Below are positions 8,758 to 17,564 of a DNA stretch of 64,000 nucleotides, piece after piece. How positions within the stretch are numbered: position 1 is the stretch's first letter; every line of letters starts with the position of its first letter. The DNA is from Sedimentisphaerales bacterium (lineage in GTDB: Bacteria; Planctomycetota; Phycisphaerae; Sedimentisphaerales; Anaerobacaceae): positions 1-64,000 of the forward strand of contig JAFGCD010000017.1 of assembly GCA_016932835.1 (NCBI GenBank), given 5' to 3'. The notes beneath the pieces were generated by a model. It searched no databases. It worked only from the letters and a program-made list of their open reading frames with translations, and had not been told where the DNA came from. The translations under genes were made by a program, and so were the position numbers.

Positions 8758-9618
8758 ATGCAACTTGTCGTGAAACAAGACGGCGGCGGCTCGAACCGAC
8801 TGCGGTTCAGCGCAGGGCCGATTCATATCGGTCGGGGGCCAAACAGCCAGGTTTTTCTGCCTGACATGAAGGTTTCGCGTCAACATGCGGTGTTTTTTCG
8901 GCTTCCCGAAGGTGACTGGATGCTTCAGGACCTCGATTCTGCGAACAAGACTTACCTGAACGACAAGGCCATACACAAGGTCAAGGTCGAGACAGGCGAC
9001 CTCGTTCGGATCGGGGATTTCACAATTGAGATCGACCTCGACAAGGAAGGCGAATCGGAGCAGGCTACCAAACTCGAAGATACGCTGGTAGCGGTTCCCC
9101 GGAAGGTTCAGGTCATAACTCGAGATTTGCATGCGGATGACTCTCCCGATATTCGAATGCCAGCCGGTCGTGCGAAGGATTTTCTTCGTGCAACGGAGGA
9201 TATCTGCAACGCTACGGGTCTTGACCAGGTTCTGCAGACACTCATGACGATTATGTTTCGACAGTTCGATGCATCGCACGTTTGGTGCGCGTTGCGTGTC
9301 GAGCCGGCAGGTCCGATGACGTCGCACACGGGGAAGTCTCTGCACGGCGGGAGTCTTTCTCTGGAGGATATAGGTCTCAACGAGAAGATCACTTATGCTG
9401 TGGACAACAGTCTTTTCATGCTTTTTCCGTCCGTATCGGCCGAGTGCGGAGGAGAAGAGATATGCTCTGCGATGATAGGGCCTGTGCTGGATCCGGACGG
9501 GTGCTTCGGGGTTTTTTATCTGGATAACTCCGGGGGAGATGCAGCTTACGAGTTGAGCGATCTTGACTATCTGATGCTGCTGGCGATACACACTGCGGCG
9601 ATTGTCGAGAATTTCTAA
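8758..9618 (+). CDS. FHA domain protein with GAF-like C-terminal domain
   Basis: 286 residues from the ATG at 8758. The ORF track's GTG start at 8728 adds ten residues but lacks a site; AGCGGAG lies about 8 bases before this ATG. An FHA domain occupies the first ~100 residues: 'IHIGRGPNSQVFLPDMKVSRQHAVFF' has the conserved GR, S and H contacts for phosphothreonine, and 'NKTYLND' the conserved N. After a linker, residues ~135-285 look like a GAF fold ('AKDFLRATEDICNATGLDQVLQTLM', 'GVFYLDN', 'DLDYLMLLAIHTAAIVEN'). It therefore likely reads a Ser/Thr kinase signal and passes it on; no output domain is present. No kinase is adjacent. Confidence 0.8.
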   Translation: MQLVVKQDGGGSNRLRFSAGPIHIGRGPNSQVFLPDMKVSRQHAVFFRLPEGDWMLQDLDSANKTYLNDKAIHKVKVETGDLVRIGDFTIEIDLDKEGESEQATKLEDTLVAVPRKVQVITRDLHADDSPDIRMPAGRAKDFLRATEDICNATGLDQVLQTLMTIMFRQFDASHVWCALRVEPAGPMTSHTGKSLHGGSLSLEDIGLNEKITYAVDNSLFMLFPSVSAECGGEEICSAMIGPVLDPDGCFGVFYLDNSGGDAAYELSDLDYLMLLAIHTAAIVENF

Positions 9619-9636
9619 GAGCGTCTAAGTCAGTGG

Positions 9637-11784
9637 CTACCTGGTCGGCCTGCCCGTGAGCGAGATGTCCGTTATCGTGAAGGGCATTTGTTCTTTGCGG
9701 ATCTGATCGAAGGTGTGGACGACGATTCTGGCTTGTTGGGGGAGTTCTTCATGGACGGAGAATTTCACGGTGGTTATTTGTCCGAGCGAGATGCTTCCGC
9801 GGCGTCTAATTTCGATCGCGCGGTCGTCTTTTGTGTATAGTTCGACGGACTCGACGGCTTCCGGGGGGAGTTTCAGATCGAGCGCGACGATTGCAGCGTT
9901 GTTCTGGTATGGGTCGGCCTCGACGGCGACTATCCTGGCGCCAAGTTCGGGTCCGAGAGTATCCGGTTTCAAAGTCATCAGTCCCAAATCGACATTCTTT
10001 GTTCCTGCGGCAGTTAAGTAGTCGATTTTTCCCGAGAGTTCTTCAAGTCCGGTCGCAGTCTGGTCGGGCAGGAGCAGTTCTATATCGAAGATTGCCGTTT
10101 TGTAGTCGTTGCTGAGGCGAGTGAACTTAATCCTTCGGTCCCACTGCTTAGGCTGGAGCAGGCTTTTGCCGGTATCGGTGAGTGCTTTTTCTATTTGTCC
10201 TCCGGCGATTTTGACAGCCGGGGCGGGGAGTTCGGCGACCAGTGACAAGGTATAGCCCTGAGCTTGTCCGAGCGGCAATATTCCGAGCTTCAAATCGGCG
10301 AATGTTATTAGTCTTGCGCCGACTACCCTTACGGCCTGATTCTGCGGCGCGGCGACAGCTACGTCGTCGTCAAGTGCGCCGAGGCCCGTGTCGAACGGAT
10401 TGGTCTGATCCTGCATGGGAGTGATGACGATTTCGTCGGTCGGCGATGCGGTGACTTCGGCGAATGGGGATGCCGTTATCATCGAGATGTCATCTTGAGG
10501 CTGTTCTTCTTTAAGGAGCGTGTTCATGTCCATTTCGGCGGTATCCGCGGCGGCATCGGCGGCGTTGGCGGCGTCAGCGCTGCCGGCGGCGGCTATAATC
10601 TCGATGACATGCTCCTTCGGCAGTGCAATATCGACAGCCATTTCTCCGGCTCCGACGGAGACGGCGTATGCCATCGCGCTCTTGCTGGGTTTGGCGGGAT
10701 CGAGCTTTGGCATCGGGACCGGTGCGACCATGGCCAGGATTCCAAAAAGCTGCATCAGGTCGAGCTTTCCGGCGAGATTCGCATTGGCGGCCTGCGGGAG
10801 CATGGTTGTGACAGCGGCAAGGTCGGGGCCCAACTGAGCCGGGGCCTTTGCCCCTATCATTCCAAAGAGGGGCTGCAACTTGGCGGAATTGCGCACAAAG
10901 GTATCAGCGAGTTCCGAGCCCGGGACTGCCGAGATTCTTCCCATAATTTTGAGTACATCCGGGGATGGTTCGAGGCCTAACGTGACCGACTGGACGGGCA
11001 TGTCTTTTGCCGCTACCGTAATATCCAGATTTGCCATGTTGGGCATTATCGATCCGGCCTGGTTTTGCGGGGACATACCCGGCGAAGCCGGCATCTGAGA
11101 GGCCATCTGCGAGGCCATCGGAGCTACGGCGGCGGCGGTTTTTGGGCCATCGAGATAGAGCCAAATCGGGGCTTTTGCGACGTCGCTGGTCGATATCCCC
11201 GGCAGGGACGGGAGCATTTTAGTGGTTGCAGAGGAGATTTCAGCAGCGGTGCTTTTAAGCATTGCGGCGTACTGCGCGCCTGTAACCAGTGCGTATTGCC
11301 CGGCCTGTGTTACGATCATTATCTCTGCGCCTGCGACGGTGATTTTTGCGATGCCGTCGGCGTCGGGCGGCCCGACATTGGGTGCTGCGAGCAATGCATC
11401 GTAGTCTTTAACCGGTACGAGAATCGCCACGAATACCGGCTCGCTGGAACCTGCGGGCATCGGCATTCCAAATGCTGCGAAGGCAGCGTTCATATCTATT
11501 CCTGATAACTGGGGGTCTCCGAGTATCTGTCCGAACTGCATCCTGACCAGCATGGAGAGGCCCAGGGGCACTGGGGAAATACCTGCGAGGAACTGGTCCG
11601 CCTGGCTTACGGTCCATTCGAAGTTGTTTATTCGGAGACAGAAGGCACAGTCGGCGGGGACGGCGGCGAGCGGATCGGCAGCGCTCTTCGAAGCAGCCCG
11701 AGCCGGGGCGCCACTAATCGAGACCAGCAATACAAGTACAATAACGCGTTTGAGTCCTGAAGTCTTCACTTTTCGTACCCTCAC
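9637..11784 (-). CDS. Large secreted protein of unknown function
   Basis: 715 residues from a GTG start (MRVRKVKTSGLKRVIVLVLL, signal peptide ending 'APARA'). The mature part begins 'DPLAAVPADCAFCLRINNF', a phrase typical of planctomycete proteins that model a per-object 'LRVNN' opening. It is rich in Ala, Met and Asp, with a low-complexity acidic segment around residues 400-470 ('AADAANAADAAADTAEMD'). The C-terminal ~90 residues look beta-rich. No catalytic motif is visible. It resembles the DUF3352-style secreted proteins in composition, but I do not assign it. It is transcribed convergently toward the FHA gene, with an 18-base gap. Confidence 0.7.
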   Translation of the reverse strand: MRVRKVKTSGLKRVIVLVLLVSISGAPARAASKSAADPLAAVPADCAFCLRINNFEWTVSQADQFLAGISPVPLGLSMLVRMQFGQILGDPQLSGIDMNAAFAAFGMPMPAGSSEPVFVAILVPVKDYDALLAAPNVGPPDADGIAKITVAGAEIMIVTQAGQYALVTGAQYAAMLKSTAAEISSATTKMLPSLPGISTSDVAKAPIWLYLDGPKTAAAVAPMASQMASQMPASPGMSPQNQAGSIMPNMANLDITVAAKDMPVQSVTLGLEPSPDVLKIMGRISAVPGSELADTFVRNSAKLQPLFGMIGAKAPAQLGPDLAAVTTMLPQAANANLAGKLDLMQLFGILAMVAPVPMPKLDPAKPSKSAMAYAVSVGAGEMAVDIALPKEHVIEIIAAAGSADAANAADAAADTAEMDMNTLLKEEQPQDDISMITASPFAEVTASPTDEIVITPMQDQTNPFDTGLGALDDDVAVAAPQNQAVRVVGARLITFADLKLGILPLGQAQGYTLSLVAELPAPAVKIAGGQIEKALTDTGKSLLQPKQWDRRIKFTRLSNDYKTAIFDIELLLPDQTATGLEELSGKIDYLTAAGTKNVDLGLMTLKPDTLGPELGARIVAVEADPYQNNAAIVALDLKLPPEAVESVELYTKDDRAIEIRRRGSISLGQITTVKFSVHEELPQQARIVVHTFDQIRKEQMPFTITDISLTGRPTR

Positions 11785-11843
11785 TGCAACACGAGTTCAA
11801 ATTCCGACCAAAAACGCCCGGAGCGTTCTGTCGCTCTTGTATA

Positions 11844-11872
11844 ATGTTACAATATTCGAGTCGGGATTGCAA
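11844..11872 (-). promoter_or_regulatory. Candidate promoter of the 9637..11784 gene
   Basis: On the minus strand TTGCAA (11867-11872) is followed after 17 bases by TAACAT (11844-11849). It would start RNA about 50 bases before the GTG. The plus strand also has a TATAAT here but with no matching -35. Confidence 0.35.
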
Positions 11873-12066
11873 GCTGTAAGGTCTGAAAATAAGGGTGTTT
11901 GCGGGCGTTAATGGGGATTAGTCAGACGAACGGCCTGCGAGAAATTCGTTGAAAATGAGGCTGAACGGCGGTATCGTCGATTCTCGCAGTCGCAGGCGAC
12001 GAAGTCCTGTGCAGTAATTCAAGTATCTGCGGGAAATGACATTCGAGCATTTAAGGAGATTTTGCC

Positions 12067-12837
12067 ATGTATTTGAAGCGAGTATTTGTTTGGTCGGTTG
12101 TCGTTGGTATGGCTGCTGTCGGTGTATGCGGCGGCGTCAAAGAAAAAGAGAAGGATAACGCTGCTCCTGCGGGCTGGCGGGCGTTGTTTAACGGGCGGGA
12201 TTTTTCGGGCTGGAAGGCGCCGAAGGGCGACGGCGGACACTGGAAAATTATCGACGGCGTTATCGACTACGACGCCCAGAGCGAGGCTCCCGGTGACAAG
12301 AGCCTGTGGCATACGGAGGATTTGAGGGATTTTGTTCTCCGTGTGGACTGGCGAATCAAGGAAACTCCTTATATTAATCCTAATATACCTTACATTCTGC
12401 CCGACGGGACGCACGCCCGGGATATTAAGGGCAATGAGATGCGAATGGCTCTGCCGGATTCGGACAGCGGGGTTTTTCTTCGCGGGTCCGGGAAGAACCA
12501 GGTCAATATCTGGTGCTGGCCTATCGGGTCCGGCGAGTTTTACGGGTATCGGACGGACAGAAATCAGCCTGCTGAGATTCGGGCCGGCGTGACTCCCCGG
12601 ACGCAGGCCGATAAGCCTGTGGGTCAATGGAACCGGTTCGAGATTACCGTCAAGGGCGACCGGGTTAGTGTGGTGCTCAACGGGATCAAGGTAATCGACA
12701 AGGCTCAGCTTCCCGGGATCGCGCGGAGCGGACCTATCGCGCTTCAGCATCACGGCGGCAAGCAGGACGGGAAGTGGTCGAGTCCGCCGAGCCTGCTGCA
12801 GTTCAAAAATATCTACGTCAAGGAAATCAAGGGCTAA
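12067..12837 (+). CDS. DUF1080 (3-keto-disaccharide hydrolase-like) secreted protein
   Basis: 256 residues with a signal peptide (MYLKRVFVWSVVVGMAAVGVCGG). The family signature 'GWRALFNGRDFSGWKAP' followed by 'HWKIIDGVIDYD' and 'DFVLRVDWRIKETPYINPNI' identifies DUF1080, a concanavalin-like jelly roll; characterised members hydrolyse 3-keto-glycosides. Later motifs 'SDSGVFLRGSGKNQVNIWCWPIGSGEFYGYR' and 'GPIALQHHGG' fit the same fold. It probably acts outside the cytoplasm on glycoside breakdown products. Preceded by AAGGAGATTTTGCC. It faces the convergent FG-GAP gene across a 26-base gap. Confidence 0.88.
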   Translation: MYLKRVFVWSVVVGMAAVGVCGGVKEKEKDNAAPAGWRALFNGRDFSGWKAPKGDGGHWKIIDGVIDYDAQSEAPGDKSLWHTEDLRDFVLRVDWRIKETPYINPNIPYILPDGTHARDIKGNEMRMALPDSDSGVFLRGSGKNQVNIWCWPIGSGEFYGYRTDRNQPAEIRAGVTPRTQADKPVGQWNRFEITVKGDRVSVVLNGIKVIDKAQLPGIARSGPIALQHHGGKQDGKWSSPPSLLQFKNIYVKEIKG

Positions 12838-12863
12838 ATATCCTCATCAAACCGGCGTTGCGA

Positions 12864-14075
12864 TTATCTGAGTTTGTTCTCGAATAGTACGGGCCCGCCG
12901 AACTTGCCCGTTACGACGAAGTCCCAGTCGCCGTCCTTATCGAAATCGAAGACGGGGATATGGAGTGCCGAGCCGATTTTCTGGCCTGCTGAAATTGTGT
13001 GCCTGGTCCACTTGCCCGGTTTTTCGAGCTCGTACCAGTAGATTACGAGCGGTTCTTCGGCTCCGGGGTCGGCGCCGTTGTGGGCGTAGAATCTCTTTCC
13101 CGCGAGGAGGTCTGGGTCGCCGTCGAGGTCGAGGTCGGCCAGGGCGAGGCTGTGGGCCTGGGACCATGACTTGTCGATGATTCTCTGCTCGAATGTTATC
13201 GTGGATGAGCGTCTGATCTGCCTGTACCAGAAGATTCCGTATCCGTGGGCGGAGCTTGTAATTATGTCGTTATAGCCGTCGGCATCGACGTCATAGACGA
13301 ATATCTGCGGGGTGTGTTCGGCTTTTCCCTCTTCGAGGCTTCCGAGAGCTATGGGATGCTCTTTCCATTCTCCGGTTCTGGGGTTCGGTGGGGCCTCGTA
13401 CCATGCGTCGGGCCTGATAATATCGGGGCGTGCATCGCCGTTGATATCTCCGACACCGCCTCCGAAGTTGAGGTTTTTCGTTGCGACAATATGCCTAATC
13501 AAGGCAGGCTTGCGGTCTGGGCCCGGGGCGATTTCATACCATCTGGTGTCCTGGCAGTGCGGGAGTATCTCTCTGGGATTTCCGTCGCCGTCGATATCGG
13601 CGATGTCACCGGTCTCGAAGTTTACGCCCTCATCGAATACGGTTATCGGCCAGGGTGCGTCATCTTTGCCGGTGTTGCGATACCAGTCGAAACGTTTCGA
13701 GAACCACGAACAGGTGACGAGGTCGGTCAGGCCGTCGCCGTCGATATCGAGGGGTATGTTTGCGAAATCGTCGCGGTAGCCTTTTCCGTCTTCGTCAACG
13801 GCGTGTTTGCTGCCGTCTAGGTCGAGTTTGTCCTCGAGGGACCTGAATCTGTGGGGCTTCCAGGTCGGGTTTTCGTACCAGAACGAACCTGCGATTATGT
13901 CGGGTTTCCAATCCCTGTTGAAATCGGCGACGCCACAGGCCTCGCTGCGGAATGAACCGATTTGGTGCATTACAAATTCGACATCAGCGGCGAACGCCCC
14001 GGCTGCGGTGCAGATGAGCGTCAGGAACACCAGTACAAACAGGCACGTTCGATGATTGGGTTTGTATGTTTTCAT
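12864..14075 (-). CDS. Secreted FG-GAP/VCBS repeat protein
   Basis: 403 residues from MKTYKPNH. The track's start at 14192 adds 39 unnatural residues; AAAGGGG lies ~10 bases before the ATG I chose, and 2 bases before an alternative ATG three codons upstream. A signal peptide (to 'AAGAFA') is followed by seven or more propeller repeats: 'ADFNRDWKPDIIAGSFWYEN', 'DIDGDGLTDLVTCSWF', 'DINGDARPDIIRPDAWYE', 'DVDADGYNDIITSSAHG', 'DLDLDGDPDLLAGKRF', 'DFDKDGDWDFVVTGKFG'. These asp-rich loops bind calcium in FG-GAP propellers. No dockerin-like end, unlike the 7306..8463 protein. A role near glycan degradation is inferred from the adjacent DUF1080 gene only. Confidence 0.85.
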   Translation of the reverse strand: MKTYKPNHRTCLFVLVFLTLICTAAGAFAADVEFVMHQIGSFRSEACGVADFNRDWKPDIIAGSFWYENPTWKPHRFRSLEDKLDLDGSKHAVDEDGKGYRDDFANIPLDIDGDGLTDLVTCSWFSKRFDWYRNTGKDDAPWPITVFDEGVNFETGDIADIDGDGNPREILPHCQDTRWYEIAPGPDRKPALIRHIVATKNLNFGGGVGDINGDARPDIIRPDAWYEAPPNPRTGEWKEHPIALGSLEEGKAEHTPQIFVYDVDADGYNDIITSSAHGYGIFWYRQIRRSSTITFEQRIIDKSWSQAHSLALADLDLDGDPDLLAGKRFYAHNGADPGAEEPLVIYWYELEKPGKWTRHTISAGQKIGSALHIPVFDFDKDGDWDFVVTGKFGGPVLFENKLR

Positions 14076-14232
14076 GTTTCTCATTCCCCTTTCCACTGAC
14101 AAGAGAAAAACTTTCGCGGGTTTCTCAACACGCGAACCGATCAATACGGAACGACAATCGGTGAATCGAGCGAACCGCCGAATCCCAGGCAATCGTACCA
14201 GGAATCAAGGGCGGCTGCAAGGGGGTCGCCAA

Positions 14233-14340
14233 TCAGGGCTTCGGTGCGTTTGGGTCGGCTGGGGCGATGGGCTCAGCTTCGGCGGGGGCATTCGGATCCG
14301 AAGGTTTCGGGGCATTTGGCGCGGAAAGATCAAGCCGGCT
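14233..14340 (-). pseudogene. Out-of-frame DPNAP-rich tail of the DUF4340 gene
   Basis: Directly after the stop of the DUF4340 gene, a second frame reads 'APNAPKPSDPNAPAEAEP' and ends in 'ADPNAPKP'. This continues the same Pro/Ala/Glu-rich style as the in-frame tail ('AEPNTPAPTVAKPEPP'). The simplest reading is a one-base indel near 14330-14345 that shortened the protein by about 30 residues, or a sequencing error. Confidence 0.5.
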
Positions 14341-15454
14341 TGGCAACGACGGGCGTAGGAGGCTCGGGCTTTGCAACCGTGGGCGCAGGCGTATTAGGCT
14401 CGGCGGGTTTTGGCTCATCTTCGAGGAGGTCTGCGAGCTTCTTTGTAAGGTTCTTAGCCTTGTATTCGGGTATTTCGTATATCCAATCCTTGTGCCTGGC
14501 GGCAAAAACTGCGGCTTCATCGTATGCGAGGAGCAGGGTTTCTTTTCTCTTGAGCTCTTCTTCGGTGTCTGTTTTTGCGACTTCGTTTGGCCTTTTTTCG
14601 GTGAACTGTACGCTGCAGACGGCGTATGTTTTTTCGCCCTTCTTTGCGATGTTGAGGGTGTAGAGTCTTGAATCATTGAGCTTGCAGGAATACGTATTGT
14701 TGAAGGCGAGGCCGCCGGCGTTTTTGGTGACGTCGTCGAACCTGAGATCGGTCAGTGCCTTCAGCACGCTCTTTGCGTCTGCGGTTTTGAGTTTCTTGCC
14801 GGGCGGGGTATTCAGGAGTATGGCGGATTCACCGGGGCCGGGTTTTAGGACGTACTGTGCGTCGCCGGGATTGACGGTAACGGAGTTGATGTCTTCGAGC
14901 TTGAGACGGAGGAGATCCTGATCGATGTAGTCGTTGGGCTGGTCCTTTATCCAGGGCGATTCGGTTGTCAGGTACACGTTGTCTTCCGGGAGCATGCGGA
15001 CGTAAGCTCCCTGTCCGGCTTCGGGGTTCTTTCCGACGGCGATTCCCGTAATGAGGGCGGAGTTTGGTTCCGGGGTGTAGAATTCGACGATGCTTCTCGC
15101 TTTTTCTTTTGTGACTTCGAGGTCGGCGTGGTTTGCGGGGTTTGCGGTCTGGACGGCGCCTGTGGTCTTGATGTCAACACACCTCGAGATGAGGTCGTTG
15201 ACCTCTTTCATGCTGGCGGGGTAGTTTTCCTTGTTTGTCACGAGGAATGCTTTTCCTCGTCTCAAGAGGGTTACTGCGTTCTCTCCGGCGCCGACGACGA
15301 TTTTTCCGACATGGGCAGGGTCGAGTCCCTGAATAAGATAGGCTGGCCCTGCGGGTCGTTTTCCGGACCCGTCTGAGATGCCCGATATAACGACTGCAAG
15401 AGCCACCATTACGGCAGCGACAATACCCAATATCGCAAGACTCTTATTACTCAT
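14330..15454 (-). CDS. DUF4340 domain membrane-anchored protein (Gld-type ABC partner)
   Basis: 374 residues from MSNKSLAIL; the track start 13 codons upstream is rejected because AGGAG sits seven bases before this ATG. One N-terminal membrane segment (residues 3-25), then a periplasmic part with duplicated DUF4340-type motifs: 'LDPAHVGKIVVGAGENAVTLLRRGKAFLVT', 'DINSVTVNPGDAQYVLKPG' and 'LTDLRFDDVTKN'. It ends in a Pro/Ala/Glu tail that appears frameshifted (see 14233..14340). DUF4340 genes commonly follow gldG-like genes, as here: it is the last gene of the ATPase-permease-GldG run, 121 bases downstream. It probably forms part of an envelope ABC complex of unknown substrate. Confidence 0.82.
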   Translation of the reverse strand: MSNKSLAILGIVAAVMVALAVVISGISDGSGKRPAGPAYLIQGLDPAHVGKIVVGAGENAVTLLRRGKAFLVTNKENYPASMKEVNDLISRCVDIKTTGAVQTANPANHADLEVTKEKARSIVEFYTPEPNSALITGIAVGKNPEAGQGAYVRMLPEDNVYLTTESPWIKDQPNDYIDQDLLRLKLEDINSVTVNPGDAQYVLKPGPGESAILLNTPPGKKLKTADAKSVLKALTDLRFDDVTKNAGGLAFNNTYSCKLNDSRLYTLNIAKKGEKTYAVCSVQFTEKRPNEVAKTDTEEELKRKETLLLAYDEAAVFAARHKDWIYEIPEYKAKNLTKKLADLLEDEPKPAEPNTPAPTVAKPEPPTPVVAKPA

Positions 15455-15575
15455 TCCACAACTCCTGTATTCTTCACGAACCCAAAAACTCAAATGTCGG
15501 GGCGTTTTTTTTTCTCATTCGCATTCCGGTCACCAACTATCTTCTGTCGTCCCAGAGGAAGTTAATCCTGGTGTT

Positions 15576-17564
15576 TCAGGCGTCACTGGCATGACTGATG
15601 TAGTGTCTCTTTCTTGAACTTCGTCTGAGCCCGACGGCGATTGCCACAATGAGTACGGCTATCGGAATCATCAATGTGTTCAGCCGCTGGAGTTTTCTTC
15701 CGAGGCCGTCGATTCCTTCCCTTCCCTGCATTCTAATGACTCTTTTCTGTCGTTCTGCGTCGTAGATTCTCTGTTCGAGGTCCCTTCTCTGCTTTATGAT
15801 AGCGTTTCCGAGGACTTCTTCGTCACCTTCTTTTGCGGAGGCGAGCATTTTCTGGAGGTCGGCATTATATGCGGCAATTTCGGCCTCTACGGCTTTCATT
15901 TTCTCTGCGGTTTTTTCCTGTGCTTCCTTCTCGATGGCATCGACGACCCCGAACGGTCTTCGGAAGTTTCCTCTCGATCTGATAGAGACGAGGTCACTGG
16001 AGCCGCTGAGTTCGTCGATTGCGTTCAGCAGCAGTGCGCTGTTGTCTCCGACGACCATTTTGCTGCCGAAGAAGGATTCTCGATACGCCACCATATCGCT
16101 GATGAAATCGACATCGCTGAATACGATAACGGCGCAATCTTCGACGGCCCGTGTGATTTCGGGTTTTATGAGTTTTGTAGTGGTTTTTTCTTCTTCGTCC
16201 TTATTTTCGTCGCCGGCGTCGTCCGATTCGACTGGGATCTCGACTGCGATACCATTCGGGAAAGCGGTTTTGAATTTTCCGGTAAGGAGGTATCCCATAA
16301 TTACGGGCTTGACCCCCGGGGTGAACTTATTTCTCAGGATAGCCGGGTCCCTGAACATCAGTTCGTAGGGGCTGTCAACCCTGATTGTATTTCCCTGGTC
16401 CGTTGTAGTCACAAGCGGGGTGCGTTTGACGTCGAGGGGCGGGGCGTTGGGGTCCATCGGTTCGCCGGCTTCGTTGAGTGCTCCGGCGTACAGGAATGTC
16501 ACCTGGTTGAGTTCTGCGGTTGAGACGCTTTCTTTGCTGAAGCATCCCGGTCTTAGGCCGAGGAATCCTACGATTCCGTCCTCTCCCATTCTCGCTGCGA
16601 GGGCGAGATTGAGGTCCCCTGCTATGGTGTTATCCGGCATTGTCACTCCCCAGTTGACGGTCAGAGCGTTGAGGTCTGATTTTTGGGACTGCTGCTGGGG
16701 CATCATCGGGTTTTGCGGCTGTGCTGGGGTATCGGAGAGGCAATGCGGATCGACACAGAGAATTGTTCTTCCGCCTTTGAGTACATACTGGTCTATCGCG
16801 AAGACCGTTCTTTCGGGCAGGTCTTTTGGATGAATAACGAGGAGGATATCGACGTCGTTTATGTCGTTTACATCTGTCGGGACTTGTTTGACTTCGTACT
16901 GTCTTCTGAGCTGCTCAACGATAGTCCATGCTCCCTTGGGCTGACGGCCCTGCATTCTCATCATCTGAGCCATATAGCCTGTCATATCATCTCCCATTAC
17001 GGGTAGGGAACTGAGGATTCCGATTTTGCTTTTTTCTCGTGTGATGGCTGTGTCTATGAGGTAGCTGATGTCGTATTCGACGAAGTTCTGCCGGTCCGGG
17101 GAGAAGAATTTAATGACCTTTTCGACTCCGAACTGTGTTTTTATGACGAGCCCGAAGAAGAAGCTTTCTTCCTGGGTGATTGGGAATTTCTGGAGGTCGT
17201 ATCGGACGGCTTCGGCTTCCTCCTCGGAGAAGGGCCTTGGGTCGATGACTTCGAGCTTTAGCATTCCTTTCGAAACGGCGACATATTCTTCGAGGAGCGC
17301 CCTTACGAACTGATAGTAGTTGTTGAAGAATCGTATCTGGTCAGGTCCTTTCAAGGCCGCGGTTTCTGCGTAGAACAGCTTTGCGGTGATGGGCTGATTG
17401 AGCTTTGCGAGTATTGCCTTTGTTCCGTCGCTGAGGGTGTAGAGCTTCTGGTCGGTGATATCGATTTTGAATCTTTTTCCTATGTCCTGGCAGATACTTA
17501 TCGCCGCGAGGGTAATAACGAGAACCAGCATTGCGCCCATTATCGCTCGTATTGTTCGGTTCAT
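15576..17564 (-). CDS. gldG-like: GldG-like ABC transporter auxiliary protein
   Basis: 662 residues. An N-terminal membrane segment (residues 5-27), the GldG/ABC_transp_aux extracytoplasmic domain ('FKIDITDQKLYTLSDGTKAILAKL' at ~33-56, 'IDPRPFSEEEAEAVRYDLQKF', 'VDILLVIHPKDLPERTVFAIDQYVLKGGRTILCVDP' ~ residues 245-280), a charged segment ('DDAGDENKDEEEKTT'), a coiled coil near 560-610 and a final membrane helix (~625-645). The stop of the permease and the start of this gene overlap as TGATG, so translation is coupled. In Bacteroidota GldFG with GldA supports gliding; outside them such trios are uncharacterised exporters. No gliding or type IX genes are seen here, so gliding is not implied. Confidence 0.85.
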   Translation of the reverse strand: MNRTIRAIMGAMLVLVITLAAISICQDIGKRFKIDITDQKLYTLSDGTKAILAKLNQPITAKLFYAETAALKGPDQIRFFNNYYQFVRALLEEYVAVSKGMLKLEVIDPRPFSEEEAEAVRYDLQKFPITQEESFFFGLVIKTQFGVEKVIKFFSPDRQNFVEYDISYLIDTAITREKSKIGILSSLPVMGDDMTGYMAQMMRMQGRQPKGAWTIVEQLRRQYEVKQVPTDVNDINDVDILLVIHPKDLPERTVFAIDQYVLKGGRTILCVDPHCLSDTPAQPQNPMMPQQQSQKSDLNALTVNWGVTMPDNTIAGDLNLALAARMGEDGIVGFLGLRPGCFSKESVSTAELNQVTFLYAGALNEAGEPMDPNAPPLDVKRTPLVTTTDQGNTIRVDSPYELMFRDPAILRNKFTPGVKPVIMGYLLTGKFKTAFPNGIAVEIPVESDDAGDENKDEEEKTTTKLIKPEITRAVEDCAVIVFSDVDFISDMVAYRESFFGSKMVVGDNSALLLNAIDELSGSSDLVSIRSRGNFRRPFGVVDAIEKEAQEKTAEKMKAVEAEIAAYNADLQKMLASAKEGDEEVLGNAIIKQRRDLEQRIYDAERQKRVIRMQGREGIDGLGRKLQRLNTLMIPIAVLIVAIAVGLRRSSRKRHYISHASDA

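Noticed and set aside
8500-9591. 363-residue minus-strand ORF
   Set aside because: Antisense to the FHA-GAF gene, with His/Arg-rich unnatural composition.
14244-14663. Plus-strand ORFs across the DUF4340 tail
   Set aside because: Antisense to a Pro/Ala/Glu-rich tail, giving Gly/Arg-rich nonsense; the minus-strand frames are the meaningful ones.
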